Below, one piece after another: positions 20,416 to 31,809 of a stretch of 64,000 nt of DNA; position 1 is the stretch's first letter, and each line of letters starts with the position of its first letter. Below the pieces are notes generated by a model. That model had not been told where the DNA came from and did no database searches. It saw only the letters and a program-made list of their open reading frames with translations. The position numbers and the translations under genes are program-made. This DNA is from Trichomonas vaginalis G3 (taxonomy: Eukaryota; Parabasalia; Trichomonadida; Trichomonadidae), in the NCBI RefSeq assembly GCF_026262505.1, contig NC_067206.1, forward strand, positions 1 to 64,000, read 5' to 3'.

Positions 20416-23400
20416 ATGCCACGTAAGCTACGTAAGAATATACGTAAGAGGAAGGGAGCATTGAAACATCCAATAGTAAAACTGACACCACAACAACAGT
20501 TGCAACAACAAATTATGAATGACCCCACTATGTTGCAACAAATGTCAAGCAACCCTATGCTTTTAAACCGAGTTATTGGTGCACAGAGTGGAGGTTTAAG
20601 AGCGGCACTTTTAGCGAAAATGACAGGCTATGGTGGAGCTGCAGACGGAACAGCCTATAACCCTCAAAGTCAAATGAATTTGAGTTCACTCAAAAATCAA
20701 ATAGCAGATGTCAAAAAGTCAAACATAGACATACAGAAACAAATAAGTGAAAACGAAAAGAAACTAGAATATGACAGGACACACAAAGAAACTTAATGAG
20801 TTAAACGTAGAGAAAAAGAAGAAAGAAGAACAACTGAAAGAACTAAGTACAGAGGAATATGCGAAAAAAAGTGTCAGAAAAAGCAGCAGAAGTAGCAAAA
20901 ATGGAACAAGATGTTATAAATTTGAAAAACCATACTACTCAATATAAAGTACTGAAAGATGAAGAAATAAAACAAAAGCCCTGAAGACATATATGGATAG
21001 CGATGAGTATAAAAAAGAAGTTGAAGCAAATGTAAAGGCAGAAAAACTTTTACAGTTGCAAAACCAAACCGTACAGTATGAAAACTTAGCACAAGAAAGT
21101 AAAAATAACGACGCAGCCATGCAAAAGGCAATGAAAAGCGCAGAATATATAAAAGCTAATAATGACTGGTTAGATGCCCAAGCCAACGCTAAAGCAGCCC
21201 AACTTATAGGGTCAATAAGGACAAAAATACAAGCAATGAAGACAGTTCAAATGAAGCTTTAATGAATGCTGACTTTAAGAACGCCTTCGAAGCTCTTCAT
21301 AGTAAGGTGAAACTAGTGAACGACTTCTCATCTGGAAAGAAACTGAAGTCTGAAGGTTTCGACAACGAGTTAAGAGAAGTAGCACAAATATGACGAAAAT
21401 AACAGATGCAGCAGCAACGAGACAGGCAGTTCAAAGTGCCTATGACGCCGTTAGAGCAACTGTTGTGGAAAGTCAAGAAAAAGAGTTACAACAGACCAAA
21501 ACAGACCTAGTAAATGCTTTCTTAAGAACGAAAAGTCAGGTAGGACATTATGCTGCAGATGGAACATATGTGCCAGCTGTGGAACTTATATACCACCAAA
21601 CCCTCCAAGAGAAGCACCTGCACCAGGACTACCTAAAACATTTACATCGTCACATGGACACAGACACAGGCATGCACCAAAACCAACACAACAACCAACA
21701 CAACAACCAACAGTTCAAAACACTGCACCACAACCAACAGTTCAAAACACTGCACCACAACCAACAGTTCAAACACTGCACCACAACCAACAGTTCAAAA
21801 CACTGCACAGCAACAACCACAAACAGAGCAAGGACATAAAGAAGTAGAGAACAAGGAAACCAAGAATTCTTAAAAATGCTTAAGGAAAATTATGGTTACC
21901 CAGATACTCTTGACTTTAGTGACAGATATAAAGAAGCTATTAGAAAGTTCAAGGAAGGAAATACTGACCCGAACCTATTTAGCTTTATGGTTCAGCACCA
22001 AATGGGATATAATTTCAAACCTGGAAAATACAAGCTCGCTAAGGGATATGATTTAATAGCATATCATCCAAATGACATGGATGAATTTACTCCGAGATAT
22101 TTGATGTCAGAGCTAAATGACAATTCAACTTTCGTCATGAAACGCGTAAAAAATAGAGACGGAACGAAAGAACAAAAGCTTATGAATGCGGATGACGTAG
22201 ATAGGGAAATTGTTGAAAACGGTCTCGGAATATATGAAATGCCAGCAGATGAGGTACAAGAAACTCCACAGGAAGAAGTTCAGATACAACCAGACATGGA
22301 AGAAATAGTTCAGCAACAACAGCTAGAAGAGCCTGAAGGAAACGAACAAGTCCCTCCTTTGGAAACTAACTTCACAGAACCAGATGAAGATTTGGAACAG
22401 CCGAAAAATCTTGACCCTCAACAAGTGTATGCGGAGAATATGGAATCTTTCCAAGAGTCTAAGAAAAATTCGGCTGACATAGTAGAAGAATATCGAAAAA
22501 TGTTCGCCGACATACAAAAGACTCCAACATCAGATGAAAATATTCAGCAAAGAATGGAAGAACTGAAAGAAAATGTACGCAAATACAACAATCCTTTTTA
22601 CTTACGAGCATTTAACGTTCAATCTTCGGATGAACTCGGGTGAAAATAAAAGGTTAAATTTCAAGAAAACATATAGAAATGAAACATTGTTTAAAGTTCA
22701 TTCAGAACCTAACCAAGATGGAAACAAACCTACTTTTGTTTCTGCAGACGATGGAACTACAATGAGATGGGGTCATAAAGCTAATCCGGATAGGTGGTTC
22801 ATAAACTTACAACCTCAATTCCAAGAAGTTGTAGACGCAATGGAAGCGAATGGTGAACGAGATATAGCTGGTATTTTCAGCGCGGCTTTAATGCCATTGA
22901 AAGATATGAAACATGCAGATATTTTGGACCAGTATGAAATGAACATGGCTGATGGAAATATAACACCTGACGTTCTAGAACATTTATCTCAAAGAACTAC
23001 ACAGAACCATAGAGATGGTATATTTGGTGAAGAGTTTAGAAAGAAAGTTAGGGAGAGCGAAGGAAGAGAACCTATTGTACATGACCTTGCAAACGAAAGT
23101 TTACAAAATGTCATAAAAACTTACTTTGCAGACAATGAACTGAGAAGGGATGAATATTTAAGAAAACTCAAATGGACAGTACCAGATGAAATGTTAGTAT
23201 TGAAAAACATGTTCCTTGACAAAATAAAACCAACTACAGAAATAAACGACGCAAGACTGAAAGATTGGGTAGAAGCTTTCCCATCACAAAAGATATAGTT
23301 GGTAACATGGAAAGAAAACCAGAATGGCTACAAAAACATATATTTGGAAACGAGCATATTCCATATGGACAGGCACTGTTTGAAGAGCTTGAACCGGAAA

Positions 23401-23560
23401 CTCAGGAAAGAGTCATGCAAACAATACGCGAAGACTCAAATACAGACTATGACAAACTCTTTCTAGGATATAGGTTACCTGAGATGGGCGACCAGAGCCA
23501 AAAGGCAAAAAGGACATGGGAAATTTGCAACAACTAGATGAACATAATGCAAAGATGCAA
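20416..23560 (+). pseudogene. Polinton 1: broken block of unknown, Gln-rich and charged proteins
   Basis: The plus-strand block starts with a strongly basic N-terminus (MPRKLRKNIRKRKGALKHP), then Gln-rich and coiled-coil-like stretches, a low-complexity part rich in Gln, His and Thr (about 21650-21830), and charged regions such as RKFKEGNTDPNLFSFMVQHQ and NPDRWFINLQPQFQEVVDAM. I recognise no domain. It sits just upstream of the capsid gene, so core or scaffold proteins of a particle are plausible; the basic start would suit DNA binding. It is broken in several places. Confidence 0.5.
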
Positions 23561-23679
23561 CAACTTCAAGCAGAGGGCAATGAAGGAAAAAGAAGAGTTA
23601 AAAACTCAGTCAGGAAGAAAGTAAAGCTTGGTCCACGTGGGTTCTATTATGACATATAAATCCAACTATTCTATATTTT

Positions 23680-25290
23680 TACCCATATGAAATGTACGCC
23701 GCTCAGAATATAACGCCAACAGTTTTGGATGCCATAATGGAAATGTTTCCGAATGGTATAACGAATGCGACAATGCCATTAGAAGGTCAGAAATAGTTCC
23801 TGGAACTTACGAATATACAACTGCTGTTTCTTATGGAAACGTAGGTGAGTTTGGAGAAGGTTCTTCAACAACAGTAGATATTGCATGCGACAGGTTTCAT
23901 ATAATTTCTATTGACAACTCATTCTTATACGTGGAACAAGACATTGAAATAAAACCTTCTGCCAAGTTGTCTGACAAGAAAGGTTGCAATGGAATTTTCT
24001 ATGTCGGATACCAATATGCTCCAGAAGTTTTCATGGGATATAAGATATATTCTAACTCTGACTTAGTTCAAACAGTAACATGGGCAAACTATGAATGGTT
24101 CGCTTTGAGAAACTCAGTACAACCACAAGCTAGAGAACAAACAGACCAGTATGCAACTATTGAGAAAATAAGAAGACTTGACCCTAACGTTCCAGGAGTT
24201 TATGTTGACCTTTCTGGACAAAATGCAGCAGCAGTAACCAAAGTAAAATTGAAACTTAGAGTTCCTTTGTCATCTTTCCTCATCTTCAGGTTTTTAAGAT
24301 ACTTGCCAAACTGGGCAGGAAAAATTTCTATCGAACTTACTCCAAGCAAAAATAACTTAGTCATTGCACCAACACAAGACCCATTCACTCTTACAGAAGT
24401 AGTGGGAACAAATAAAATGTCATTCGCCGACTTTTGCAAAAACAAAGTTGACTTAGACTTTGGTTTCTCAAACCTCAACACTGAAGTAAACTATTATTTC
24501 AATGCTGCTGGAGATGCTTGGGACCCAGTTAAGTTCACATGCGAAAAATTTGAATGCAAGAGAATAGAAAGCAGACTTGCAGTCTATATGTTGGACCCAG
24601 ATATTTCAAATGCTTTAGCTGCCAAATATATTGCAGTTCCACTTATGTTCCCTATACACCAAATATCTGTCAAAGACTTTGCAGGTGAAGTTGGAAACCA
24701 AAGTGCTGACCCAGGTGCAAGAACAGATATTGCCTTAACAACTGCAATGAAACATGCAGATACTATGTTTGTACTGTTCAGACGAACTATAAGTGACTAT
24801 TCTTGCTTCTACAACCCTGGTATTAAATACCATATAAACATAGATGGCAAATACTATCCAAGAGAAGAATATTCCACAGTTGAAGATATGAGGTCATACA
24901 ACTTGACATTAGATGCTATGAACTTTAACAACAACTTCACAACAACCATTAACCCTGAAATGCAAAGTTCTATTATGCCATATGTGAAAGTATGGACCAT
25001 ACAGGAGCTCAAAAACTCAATATACAAATGGAGACCGTTCAAACTTTTGGCTTGGCATTCCATTTGCTGACTCAGAAGACTTTATGGGTGGTATTTCAAC
25101 TGTTGGTACTGTACAAATACAATATACTGGTGACAGAGACGGTCCAGATGAATTGAAAGCAAAGAAGTTTACAAAACCAATAGCACTTTTCACGGAAGAT
25201 GCTCTTTTGAAGATTCGTTCGATGAAACCTGCTGGGCTCCTCAGATTGGTATAACGACAGCTTCCATCGAGCAGATTTTGGCAGCAGGTC
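23680..25290 (+). pseudogene. Polinton 1: major capsid protein, broken
   Basis: Resembles the 524-residue capsid protein of Polinton 2 (57213-58787). Compare FLIFRFLRYLPNWAGKISIE here with FLPLEAIRFIPAFAGNIQLK there, each followed by the same type of beta-rich sequence, and the late SIMPYVKVWTIQELKN region. Polinton capsid proteins are double-jelly-roll proteins that build icosahedral shells. It is flanked by other candidate virion genes on the same strand. Broken. Confidence 0.72.
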
Positions 25291-25625
25291 AGTAAGTTGT
25301 TCTTGAACTGACTTCTCTTCCGTCAAATATGACAGTACGCCAGTTTTGATAAATATTGTATTATAAACTTACCTTTAGAAATATCGGTCAGTTTTGTTGT
25401 TATATTTTTGTCTGCTTCAAGAACTTTCACCATCTCGGTTATACCAACTTTCTTTGCTTTATGAAAATATTTTGTTCAGCAAAGACTGCTATTCTATAAC
25501 ATTTTCCATTGTTTGTGTAAAGAACTACTCTGTCAATGAACTTGTATTGTTTTGTGTGTGTAAACTTTGTTTTGCTTCAATTCGAAGAGATACTCAAATA
25601 CGTCCATCTTTTTATTCTAAGTAAA

Positions 25626-26206
25626 ATGTCATTTCCGAAAAAGAAGCGTAAGTGTTTCAAAAGGTTTAATGGCGGTGGCAGACGTGAAGTTAAATTCACC
25701 AACTCAAACAAACAGTCAAAGTGTTGTTGTCAATGTCAAAGAAGAGATGTTGAAGTGGGGAAACCATACGAGGACGAAGATGGTATAACAATAGTTCCTG
25801 TAAAAGAACAACCAACATACCCTGAAGTTAGCAGAGAGTTAAGTTCTGTTTGCAGATATTCGAAACGACTACCAACAACTGAAAGACAAAACTTCAAACT
25901 CAGGAGAAGATTTGTCAGGCTTTGGGTATAATGTTAAACTTGTTGAGCACAACCCTGTAAAAGTGAACTCATATGTCATTGCACCTCATGAAGTTTTGAA
26001 GAGAACTATTGAAACTTTTGACAGAGGCAGACGATATAAACATCAAAGAAATAGAACCCGACGTTAGTTGCTGTGGTGTTTCATATAATGTCATTGACAA
26101 GATATACGTTATGAAAGGAGGTGAAACGTTGAACTTAAATATAGTTTCCCAGACGTCAGTAAAAATATTTGACGACCACAACATTTCATTAAAATTTACT
26201 TGCTAA
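25626..26206 (+). pseudogene. Polinton 1: basic, Cys-containing protein with a nuclear-localisation-like start, broken
   Basis: Begins MSFPKKKRKCFKRFNGGGRR, which contains a run almost identical to the SV40-type nuclear import signal, and continues with a CCCQCQ cluster. Further on the sequence is beta-rich (for example VSCCGVSYNVIDKIYVMKGG). The start was chosen at 25626 because the basic signal follows at once and an AT-rich leader precedes it. The role is unknown; a particle core or import function is a guess from position and charge. Confidence 0.5.
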
Positions 26207-26210
26207 GTAA

Positions 26211-26887
26211 ATGGCAGAAGACATAGTGGTTTATACTATTACGACTAAAAACCCTGAGTCATATAATTCTATAACAACAAACTTACAAAGTCCTCAAGGA
26301 CGATATTGTAAACTGACCTTAAACACGATGACGACTAAAGCCTGTTTTGCTCTTTTGACACCAGAAGACTTTGTTGTTGTGAATGGTAAAAATACTCCTT
26401 TTGAAGATACCTACTCAGATATACCACCAACAGGTTTTGTTGACTTATTTAATACTTTAAGGACGGATGTAACATGTGCTGCAACTAGAGCAGGTTTCAT
26501 TATGTTTTGGATGTCCGACTGAGTTTACTATAAACGATATGAGCTATAATACAAAACTTATATCTGGTTTTTACTACCAACAGTTTCCTATAACAGGAAA
26601 AGGTGTCATACAAGGAATGTCTATCCATTGACATTAAGCACACCAATCTTATATATTGTTTCAAAAACTTAGGTTCAAAGTGTTATTCGAATGTCGACAG
26701 AAACTACTATGACCAAAAGATACTCATGCGTATAAACAACACTTTCTCTGCTGGTTTGCCTATTGTTCATTCGAATGCAGAGTTTTCAGCTTTAGTAAAC
26801 TCAAACACTTTAGCAAACATAAACTTAACCTTAGTTGACGCAAACTTTGTTCCTGTAAAACTTTTATGTCCTATGTATTGTCAATGA
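26211..26887 (+). pseudogene. Polinton 1: candidate minor capsid protein, broken
   Basis: Follows the preceding gene by four bases. It has beta-strand-rich sequence such as GRYCKLTLNTMTTKACFALL and ANINLTLVDANFVPVKLLCP, which would suit a single jelly-roll penton-type protein, and it sits two genes after the major capsid gene. There is no diagnostic motif, so this is a positional and compositional guess. Confidence 0.4.
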
Positions 26888-27009
26888 CGGCAGAAAGTTT
26901 CGAATTGGAAGATGCAACTGGTGAAAGTATTGTATTACAAGAACAACTTCAACAACAAATAGCTCAAGAACAACAAATGCAACAAATGGAACAACAAAGT
27001 CAAGAATAA
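26884..27009 (+). CDS. Polinton 1: 41-residue Gln-rich protein
   Basis: Starts with an ATG that overlaps the stop codon of the preceding gene (ATGA at 26884-26887). It encodes MTAESFELEDATGESIVLQE followed by a Gln-rich tail ending at 27009. It is small, acidic at the start and without a known domain. The overlap and the clean end before an AT-rich spacer support it as a real part; function unknown. Confidence 0.45.
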   Translation: MTAESFELEDATGESIVLQEQLQQQIAQEQQMQQMEQQSQE

Positions 27010-27039
27010 AAAAATAATATTTTTTTTATTTTTATAAAA

Positions 27040-28276
27040 ATGTACAGAATAGATGTTTCAGATTTTTATGACTTCCAAGCATTCAGAAATATGTGTCCAT
27101 TTAGAGACTATAACAAAGCAGTCGCAGAATTTGAAACGTTTAGTCATTTATGTTGACTCTGCCCCAGAATGTTATGTCATGAAAGAATGGGATGTTGTCT
27201 TTAACAAACCAAGAGCAACAATAGTTTCAGAACAAGAATGTAGACAGAAACTTAAGAAAATAAAAGTCGTACAAGTTGGTATGAAGATGTTAGATGCTTG
27301 GGATATCTTATTGTCAAAACTTGAAGATTTTTCAGTTCGAGGTATAAAGTTCTATACACCTTCTCCAAACTTCTATTCTATCTTCACTGGATATAAATAC
27401 GAACAAGTAGAATGGAAAGAAAATATTATAGAAGCTTGGTTAGACCATGTCAAAGAAATTATATGCAATGGAAACGAAAGAGTCTATGAGTATATCTTAT
27501 GTTGGTTTGCAAACATCTTACAACATCCAAGTGCTAAGAATGAAACTGCTCTCATTATAATTGGAAAACAAGGAACAGGTAAGAACACATTCTTTACAGA
27601 TATCTTATGCAAACTGTTAGAGGGCTATTCGAACCCGAATATGACAAACTTAGAAAACATATGTGGCAAGTTTAACTCCTCAATAGAGAATATGAAACTT
27701 ATAGTATGTAACGAACTTCAAAGTATAGATACAACAAAAGTTTTAAACTCAGATGCTTTGAAGAGTCTTATAACAGACAAAGTTGGAGTTGTTGAAAGAA
27801 AGTATAAAGACCAAAGAGTTTGTAAATGTTGCAAACTTCATTATGGTTTCAAACAATACTGTTCCGATGAAGTTAGAAAGTTCTGACAGAAGATATGTAG
27901 TTGTCAGAACGTCAGATTCTCATATGCAAGATACAGAATATTTTGACGACTTAGCAGAAACTTTGACATCTGACTTTTACAACCACTTGTTCTCATATTT
28001 CATGACATTAGATATTTCAAAGTTCAATCCAAGGACAAATTCCACATACCGAAGAAAGACAAACATTGTTAGAAGCAAACAAGAGTGTATATGAACTGTT
28101 TATATCATGAAACTGACTTTGTGTCATTAGATGAAAGGTCATTGTACGATTCGTATAAACAATATTGTCAAGAATATGGTTATATGACAGCGTCTAAACG
28201 AACATTCTTGGCAAATGTCAAAAGTCTTTTAGATGTTCAGAACGGCGTATATACAAAGAAAAATTTTTCTGAGTAA
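27040..28276 (+). pseudogene. Polinton 1: superfamily 3 helicase (D5-like), broken
   Basis: Walker A GKQGTGKNTF and Walker B KLIVCNELQSID identify a superfamily 3 helicase like those of poxvirus D5, virophages and some Polinton-like viruses, with sequence ETALIIIG ahead of the P-loop. The C-terminal part (SLYDSYKQYCQEYGYMTASK and on) resembles the winged-helix tail of D5-type primase-helicases. It would unwind DNA for replication of the element in the nucleus. The leader is AT-rich with TTTTATTTTTATAAAA just before the ATG. Broken. Confidence 0.82.
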
Positions 28277-28314
28277 ATTTTAAAAAAAATATATATTTTT
28301 ATCCGATAGAAAAG

Positions 28315-28634
28315 ATGACAGAAAAATTAACTTTTTACATAGCGCCAGACCCTTCTTGCCCACATCCTTTTAAGCCACAATATATAGACATAGAACTAAA
28401 TAGAGAAAGCGAAATTCTACAAACAGAAGAAACATATAGAGACCTAGATAACGAAAATGGATATGCGCCTATTCTGGTTAGATTGTCCTTATGAAATGTA
28501 TGAAAAAAGGCTTTATATGAAGAATATAGAAAATATTGTTATGAAAACAATAAAAGACCAAGCTCTAGAGAAAAATTCTATGCTGGTATAAAACATCTTT
28601 TCAAAGTTCGGAATGGCAAATATAGAAAGAAATA
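28315..28634 (+). other. Polinton 1: 59-residue frame and a second copy of the helicase tail
   Basis: A 59-codon frame at 28315-28494 (MTEKLTFYIAPDPSCPHPFK and on, acidic towards the end, unknown) is followed at about 28512-28634 by a sequence related to the helicase C-terminal tail (compare EEYRKYCYENNKRPSSREKF with DSYKQYCQEYGYMTASKRTF). The leaders before 28315 and 28685 are near-identical, each spanning from a stop codon to an ATG with TTTTTATCCGATAGAAAAG. It looks like a local duplication that copied the helicase end together with its downstream leader. Confidence 0.55.
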
Positions 28635-28684
28635 ATTTTTCTGAGTAAATTTTAAAAAAAATATTTTTTTATCCGATAGAAAAG

Positions 28685-29104
28685 ATGACGAAATATATTT
28701 CAGTAAATAAGTACATGACAGAAGTCAAAGATAAGTTAGCTCCATTCGCATATTTGAATGTTTACTTCTACAATTTTGAAAAGTCTACATTTGACAAAAT
28801 TTGGAACATTGCACCAGTTAAGTTTGCTGTTGTTAGAAAAAGTGGTGCAACTTTTGAAGACTTAGACATAGAAGGTTTGTTAGCAGTCAAAGAAAATTTT
28901 GACAGAAAGTTCTCAAAACTCGAAGAAGGCAAAGCATACAAACTTGTTATACCTTATGAACCAAAGAAAGCAGACGACTATGAATATTATGAGTCTAAGA
29001 TAGTTGAAGTTCAAGGTAAATTGGGTAAAAAGATTTTAGAGTCTAAGCCAGTGTTTGCCCCTAAAGAGGAAGAGAACATTGACATTGACCCAGAAATGTT
29101 CTAA
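28685..29104 (+). CDS. Polinton 1: candidate single-strand DNA-binding protein
   Basis: A 139-residue open frame, whole. Mixed beta-rich sequence (FAYLNVYFYNFEKSTFDKIW, AYKLVIPYEPKK) ends in an acidic tail, EEENIDIDPEMF, with a terminal Phe. Acidic tails ending in Phe are typical of bacterial SSB and T7 gp2.5-like proteins, which use them to contact replication partners. It lies directly downstream of the helicase block and behind the duplicated leader, so it is plausibly expressed with it. There is no direct fold evidence; the call rests on size, tail and neighbourhood. Confidence 0.4.
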   Translation: MTKYISVNKYMTEVKDKLAPFAYLNVYFYNFEKSTFDKIWNIAPVKFAVVRKSGATFEDLDIEGLLAVKENFDRKFSKLEEGKAYKLVIPYEPKKADDYEYYESKIVEVQGKLGKKILESKPVFAPKEEENIDIDPEMF

Positions 29105-29122
29105 AAATAAAATTTTATTTTT

Positions 29123-29586
29123 ACATGTCAAATTTCTTTTTCTCTGGAACTGGTTCAGGTTCTTTCTTCTCTTCTACTTTCTTTTCTTTCTTTTCTTTCT
29201 TTTCTCTCTTCTTCTCTTTTCTGTGGAGTTATGTCAAATTTTCTCAGAACCATATTTATGTAAAAGTTCTTGTCCTTTAATAGCTCTTCTATTCTGTTTT
29301 CTATTTCATCTTCAAGAACAGCGCATGTGCCTTCTTTGCATTTCTAAGAACTTTTTTGGACTTCATCTTTCCAATCGGCGTCATCTCTGTCAACAAGTCT
29401 GTCATTGACAAATTTTAAGACTGCTCTTTGTAATGTTTTATGGTTCTTGTCATATTCCCAGAAACAGAACTTTAGAACAAATTCACCTTTCTTGTTTACA
29501 CTATGTAAGATTTTATGGTCGACAGATGTTTTGCTGTCGAAAAGTTTGTCTCGAATATAGATAGCGAAATCGCTAGACATTTTCAA
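29123..29586 (-). pseudogene. Polinton 1: Lys/Glu-rich protein of unknown role
   Basis: Begins MKMSSDFAIYIRDKLFDSKT at 29586 and continues into a very Lys/Glu-rich region (a long polypurine tract at about 29160-29230), ending near EPEPVPEKKKFDM. It is convergent with the SSB-like gene and divergent from the ATPase gene. No recognisable domain. The low-complexity stretch makes the limits uncertain. Confidence 0.4.
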
Positions 29587-29713
29587 AAAGATAAAAATTT
29601 TTAATTTTTCTAAAAATATGTTAGAAAAAAAGTTTGCTGACTTGACAAGAAATTTGAGAATGTTTTAAATAAGAACAAGAGGAAGTTGGAAAATGCTCAG
29701 ATAAAACCCATAC

Positions 29714-30493
29714 ATGACAAGTTCCTATTTGCTCAGAATTGGTATAACAGGTCTAATTGCACCACCTGGGTCGGGTAAGACTTTCACTTATCTTAAAATG
29801 GCTGCACAACAACAAGAACTAGATGAGAAGAACCCATTCTATGAGTTAGTTGTCATTTGTAGTACTTCTGGTCAATTTGACCAAACCGTCAATTCGTTCA
29901 AAGATATTATAAAAAAGTCTAAGTTAGTATGTATAAAAGATACTGAGTTGTTAGATTGGATAAAGAAGTACCAAAGAAGGGTTTTGAAGTACAATGCTAT
30001 AAATGAGTATATAAATTCTAAGTTTAAAGACCCAAATGAGGAAATGCAGAGAATATTAGAGAAGAAACACTTCAGAAACAAACAGAAAGAGATAGAATAC
30101 ATTTCGAAGAAATTGCAATCTTACGATTGGAAGACATACCCTCACAGATGTCTTCTTATCTTAGATGACTTTGCTTCTCATCCTTTGTTAAAGAACAGAG
30201 AACAAGACATGTGTCGAATTCTTAAGAAGCTCAGACACTTTAACATCTCAGTCGTAATATGTGTACAGACAGCAAAGAGTTTAAGTAAGGATGTTAAAAG
30301 AATACTTACTGACATTATACTTTTCCCTGGATTGTCCGAAGACGATTTCATGGAACTTATGAAAGAGTCCATGGCAGGTAAGTTTGACAGACATGAACTA
30401 TGGGAGAAGTACAAAGTCATACAAGACCCTCATACTTCTTTCAGAATTCATATCTACGCAAACAAAGTTCAAATTGTAAAAAGTCAAGCGTAA
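29714..30493 (+). CDS. Polinton 1: A32-like genome-packaging ATPase
   Basis: 259 residues, whole. Walker A APPGSGKT (about residues 16-23), a Walker B CLLILDDF (about 146-152) and a following ISVVICVQTAKSL sensor-like strand match the FtsK/HerA-type packaging ATPases of Polintons, adenovirus-like and nucleocytoplasmic large DNA viruses. It pumps the element's DNA into preformed capsids. The length is usual for the family. Upstream about 130 bases hold broken remains without a clear gene. It is one of the best preserved genes of the element. Confidence 0.88.
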   Translation: MTSSYLLRIGITGLIAPPGSGKTFTYLKMAAQQQELDEKNPFYELVVICSTSGQFDQTVNSFKDIIKKSKLVCIKDTELLDWIKKYQRRVLKYNAINEYINSKFKDPNEEMQRILEKKHFRNKQKEIEYISKKLQSYDWKTYPHRCLLILDDFASHPLLKNREQDMCRILKKLRHFNISVVICVQTAKSLSKDVKRILTDIILFPGLSEDDFMELMKESMAGKFDRHELWEKYKVIQDPHTSFRIHIYANKVQIVKSQA

Positions 30494-30513
30494 AAAATGT
30501 AAGTGTTTTAGTC

Positions 30514-30963
30514 TTAGTCTGCTTGTGGTGCTGGGGCTGTCGGTTCTTCTGGCTTTGGAAGACATTCAGGAAGAGGAACGTCGGACATTCGTTTGTGTCC
30601 TGTCGGATGGAAGAACTTTTCCAGTTGTCGGGAAAAATTTTTCCAGTTGTCGGGAAATTTTTTTCCTGTCTGAAGGAAAATTTTTTCCTGTCTGATGGAA
30701 AAATTTTTCCTGAAGTTCGACCAAAAAGTTCTCAATTTTCGAAAATTTGAATGGTTTACGGACGGACAACTGGAAAATTTTTTCCTGTCTGATGGAAAAA
30801 TTTTTCCTGTCGGATGGAAAATTTTTTCCTGTCGGATGGAAAATTTTTTCCTGTTGGAAGGAAGAGTTCTTCCTGTTGTCGGGAAAATTTTTTCCTGTTG
30901 GAAGGAAAATTTTTTCCTGTTGGAAGGAAGAACTTGGAATGTTGGAAGGATTTGACAAGACAA
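30514..30963 (-). CDS. Polinton 1: repetitive Phe/Lys/Arg-rich protein on a minisatellite
   Basis: A 149-codon minus-strand frame made of degenerate repeats of the type FSIRQEKIF and FPTTGR or FPSDRKK, ending in a Pro/Glu/Ala-rich tail (PKPEEPTAPAPQAD). At DNA level units of about 22-24 bp centred on TTTTTTCCTGTCGGATGGAA are repeated more than ten times (30600-30930). Other frames are also open across the repeat, so only the tail argues for this strand. It may be a fibrous or DNA-binding protein, or just an expanded repeat. Confidence 0.4.
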   Translation of the reverse strand: MSCQILPTFQVLPSNRKKFSFQQEKIFPTTGRTLPSNRKKFSIRQEKIFHPTGKIFPSDRKKFSSCPSVNHSNFRKLRTFWSNFRKNFSIRQEKIFLQTGKKFPDNWKNFSRQLEKFFHPTGHKRMSDVPLPECLPKPEEPTAPAPQAD

Positions 30964-31024
30964 TTTACTTTATAGAGCTACATGAGCCATCTTTGGTGTC
31001 AAGCTTGAAAAATAAATGGTTCAT

Positions 31025-31309
31025 CTACTCTGCTTGTTTGAAGTTGTCAAAATACTCTGTTATTTTTTCCTTTAACAATGGCAAATCTTCTTTGAAGGTA
31101 AGAATTGTACAACCTTTAATGTCATAGTGTGTTTGAGGTAACGTATCTTGAACTATTTGTTTCACATCTTCATTCGGTGTCATTGAAATCGGTAAGTTTT
31201 CGCGATAGAACCAATTTCTGTCAGATTTGTAAATCTTAGCAAGGTCGTAAAAGCTTTTGTTGTTTCTTCTGACTAAATGCAACATAACCATATCTTTATC
31301 TTCTTTCAT
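31025..31309 (-). CDS. Polinton 1: 94-residue protein, unknown
   Basis: MKEDKDMVMLHLVRRNNKSF and on; charged, with ENLPISMTPNEDVKQIV and a C-terminal helical stretch rich in Lys and Glu. No recognised domain. The composition is protein-like and it is co-oriented with its neighbours on both sides. About 190 bases upstream contain further minus-strand coding-like sequence, so the gene may be longer than this part. Confidence 0.45.
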   Translation of the reverse strand: MKEDKDMVMLHLVRRNNKSFYDLAKIYKSDRNWFYRENLPISMTPNEDVKQIVQDTLPQTHYDIKGCTILTFKEDLPLLKEKITEYFDNFKQAE

Positions 31310-31512
31310 TTTCCATCTCTTCAGTATAAATCATATACTTATAGTTCTTTTCCTTTCCTTTTGCGTACCGAACGTGGTATTCTTTCTGAATGTTTTTTGT
31401 CTTCTTTCATCATATCTTCTCTCTGCTTTGCTACAAAGTTCGTCAAGTAGCATAAGTATGTAGATTGCATAACGAGCGTGAAGCCCACATTGCTATTGAA
31501 CTAACTAGGAAC

Positions 31513-31809
31513 TTATGAACATATATACCTTTTAGATGTGATGGTAAGTTTTGTCTGTCTTGGTACATCTTTTTTAAGTTCTTCATGTTCAAACTCACTG
31601 AGGAGTTCATGAGTGCTATTTAATTCAAACCAGTCTTGTGGTTTCTTAGTGTCTGGAGCAAAACATGCTGTCAAAATACTTTGCATTTGGTACATATCGT
31701 CTTTGACCGAACGAATGAGACGGAGTTGTTTGTTAAACTGAACCCACTCATATTCTTCATTTATAGCTTCATGGACTATAACTGTTGTTGTGTTCTCTGA
31801 TGTTGACAT
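31513..31809 (-). CDS. Polinton 1: small acidic protein, unknown
   Basis: Start taken at the ATG at 31809 (MSTSENTTTVIVHEAINEEY), preceded by the AT-rich leader seen before other genes of the element; an ATG six codons upstream lies inside that leader. It ends around KLTITSKRYICS. The protein beginning at 33976 starts similarly (MSTIGTTTVQTTTA) and has the same style of leader, so the two could be distant paralogues. Function unknown. Confidence 0.45.
   Translation of the reverse strand: MSTSENTTTVIVHEAINEEYEWVQFNKQLRLIRSVKDDMYQMQSILTACFAPDTKKPQDWFELNSTHELLSEFEHEELKKDVPRQTKLTITSKRYICS

Noticed and set aside
29055-29408. 117-codon Phe/Leu-rich plus-strand frame
   Set aside because: Antisense of a polypurine Lys/Glu-rich region; hydrophobic look is an artefact of the pyrimidine tract.
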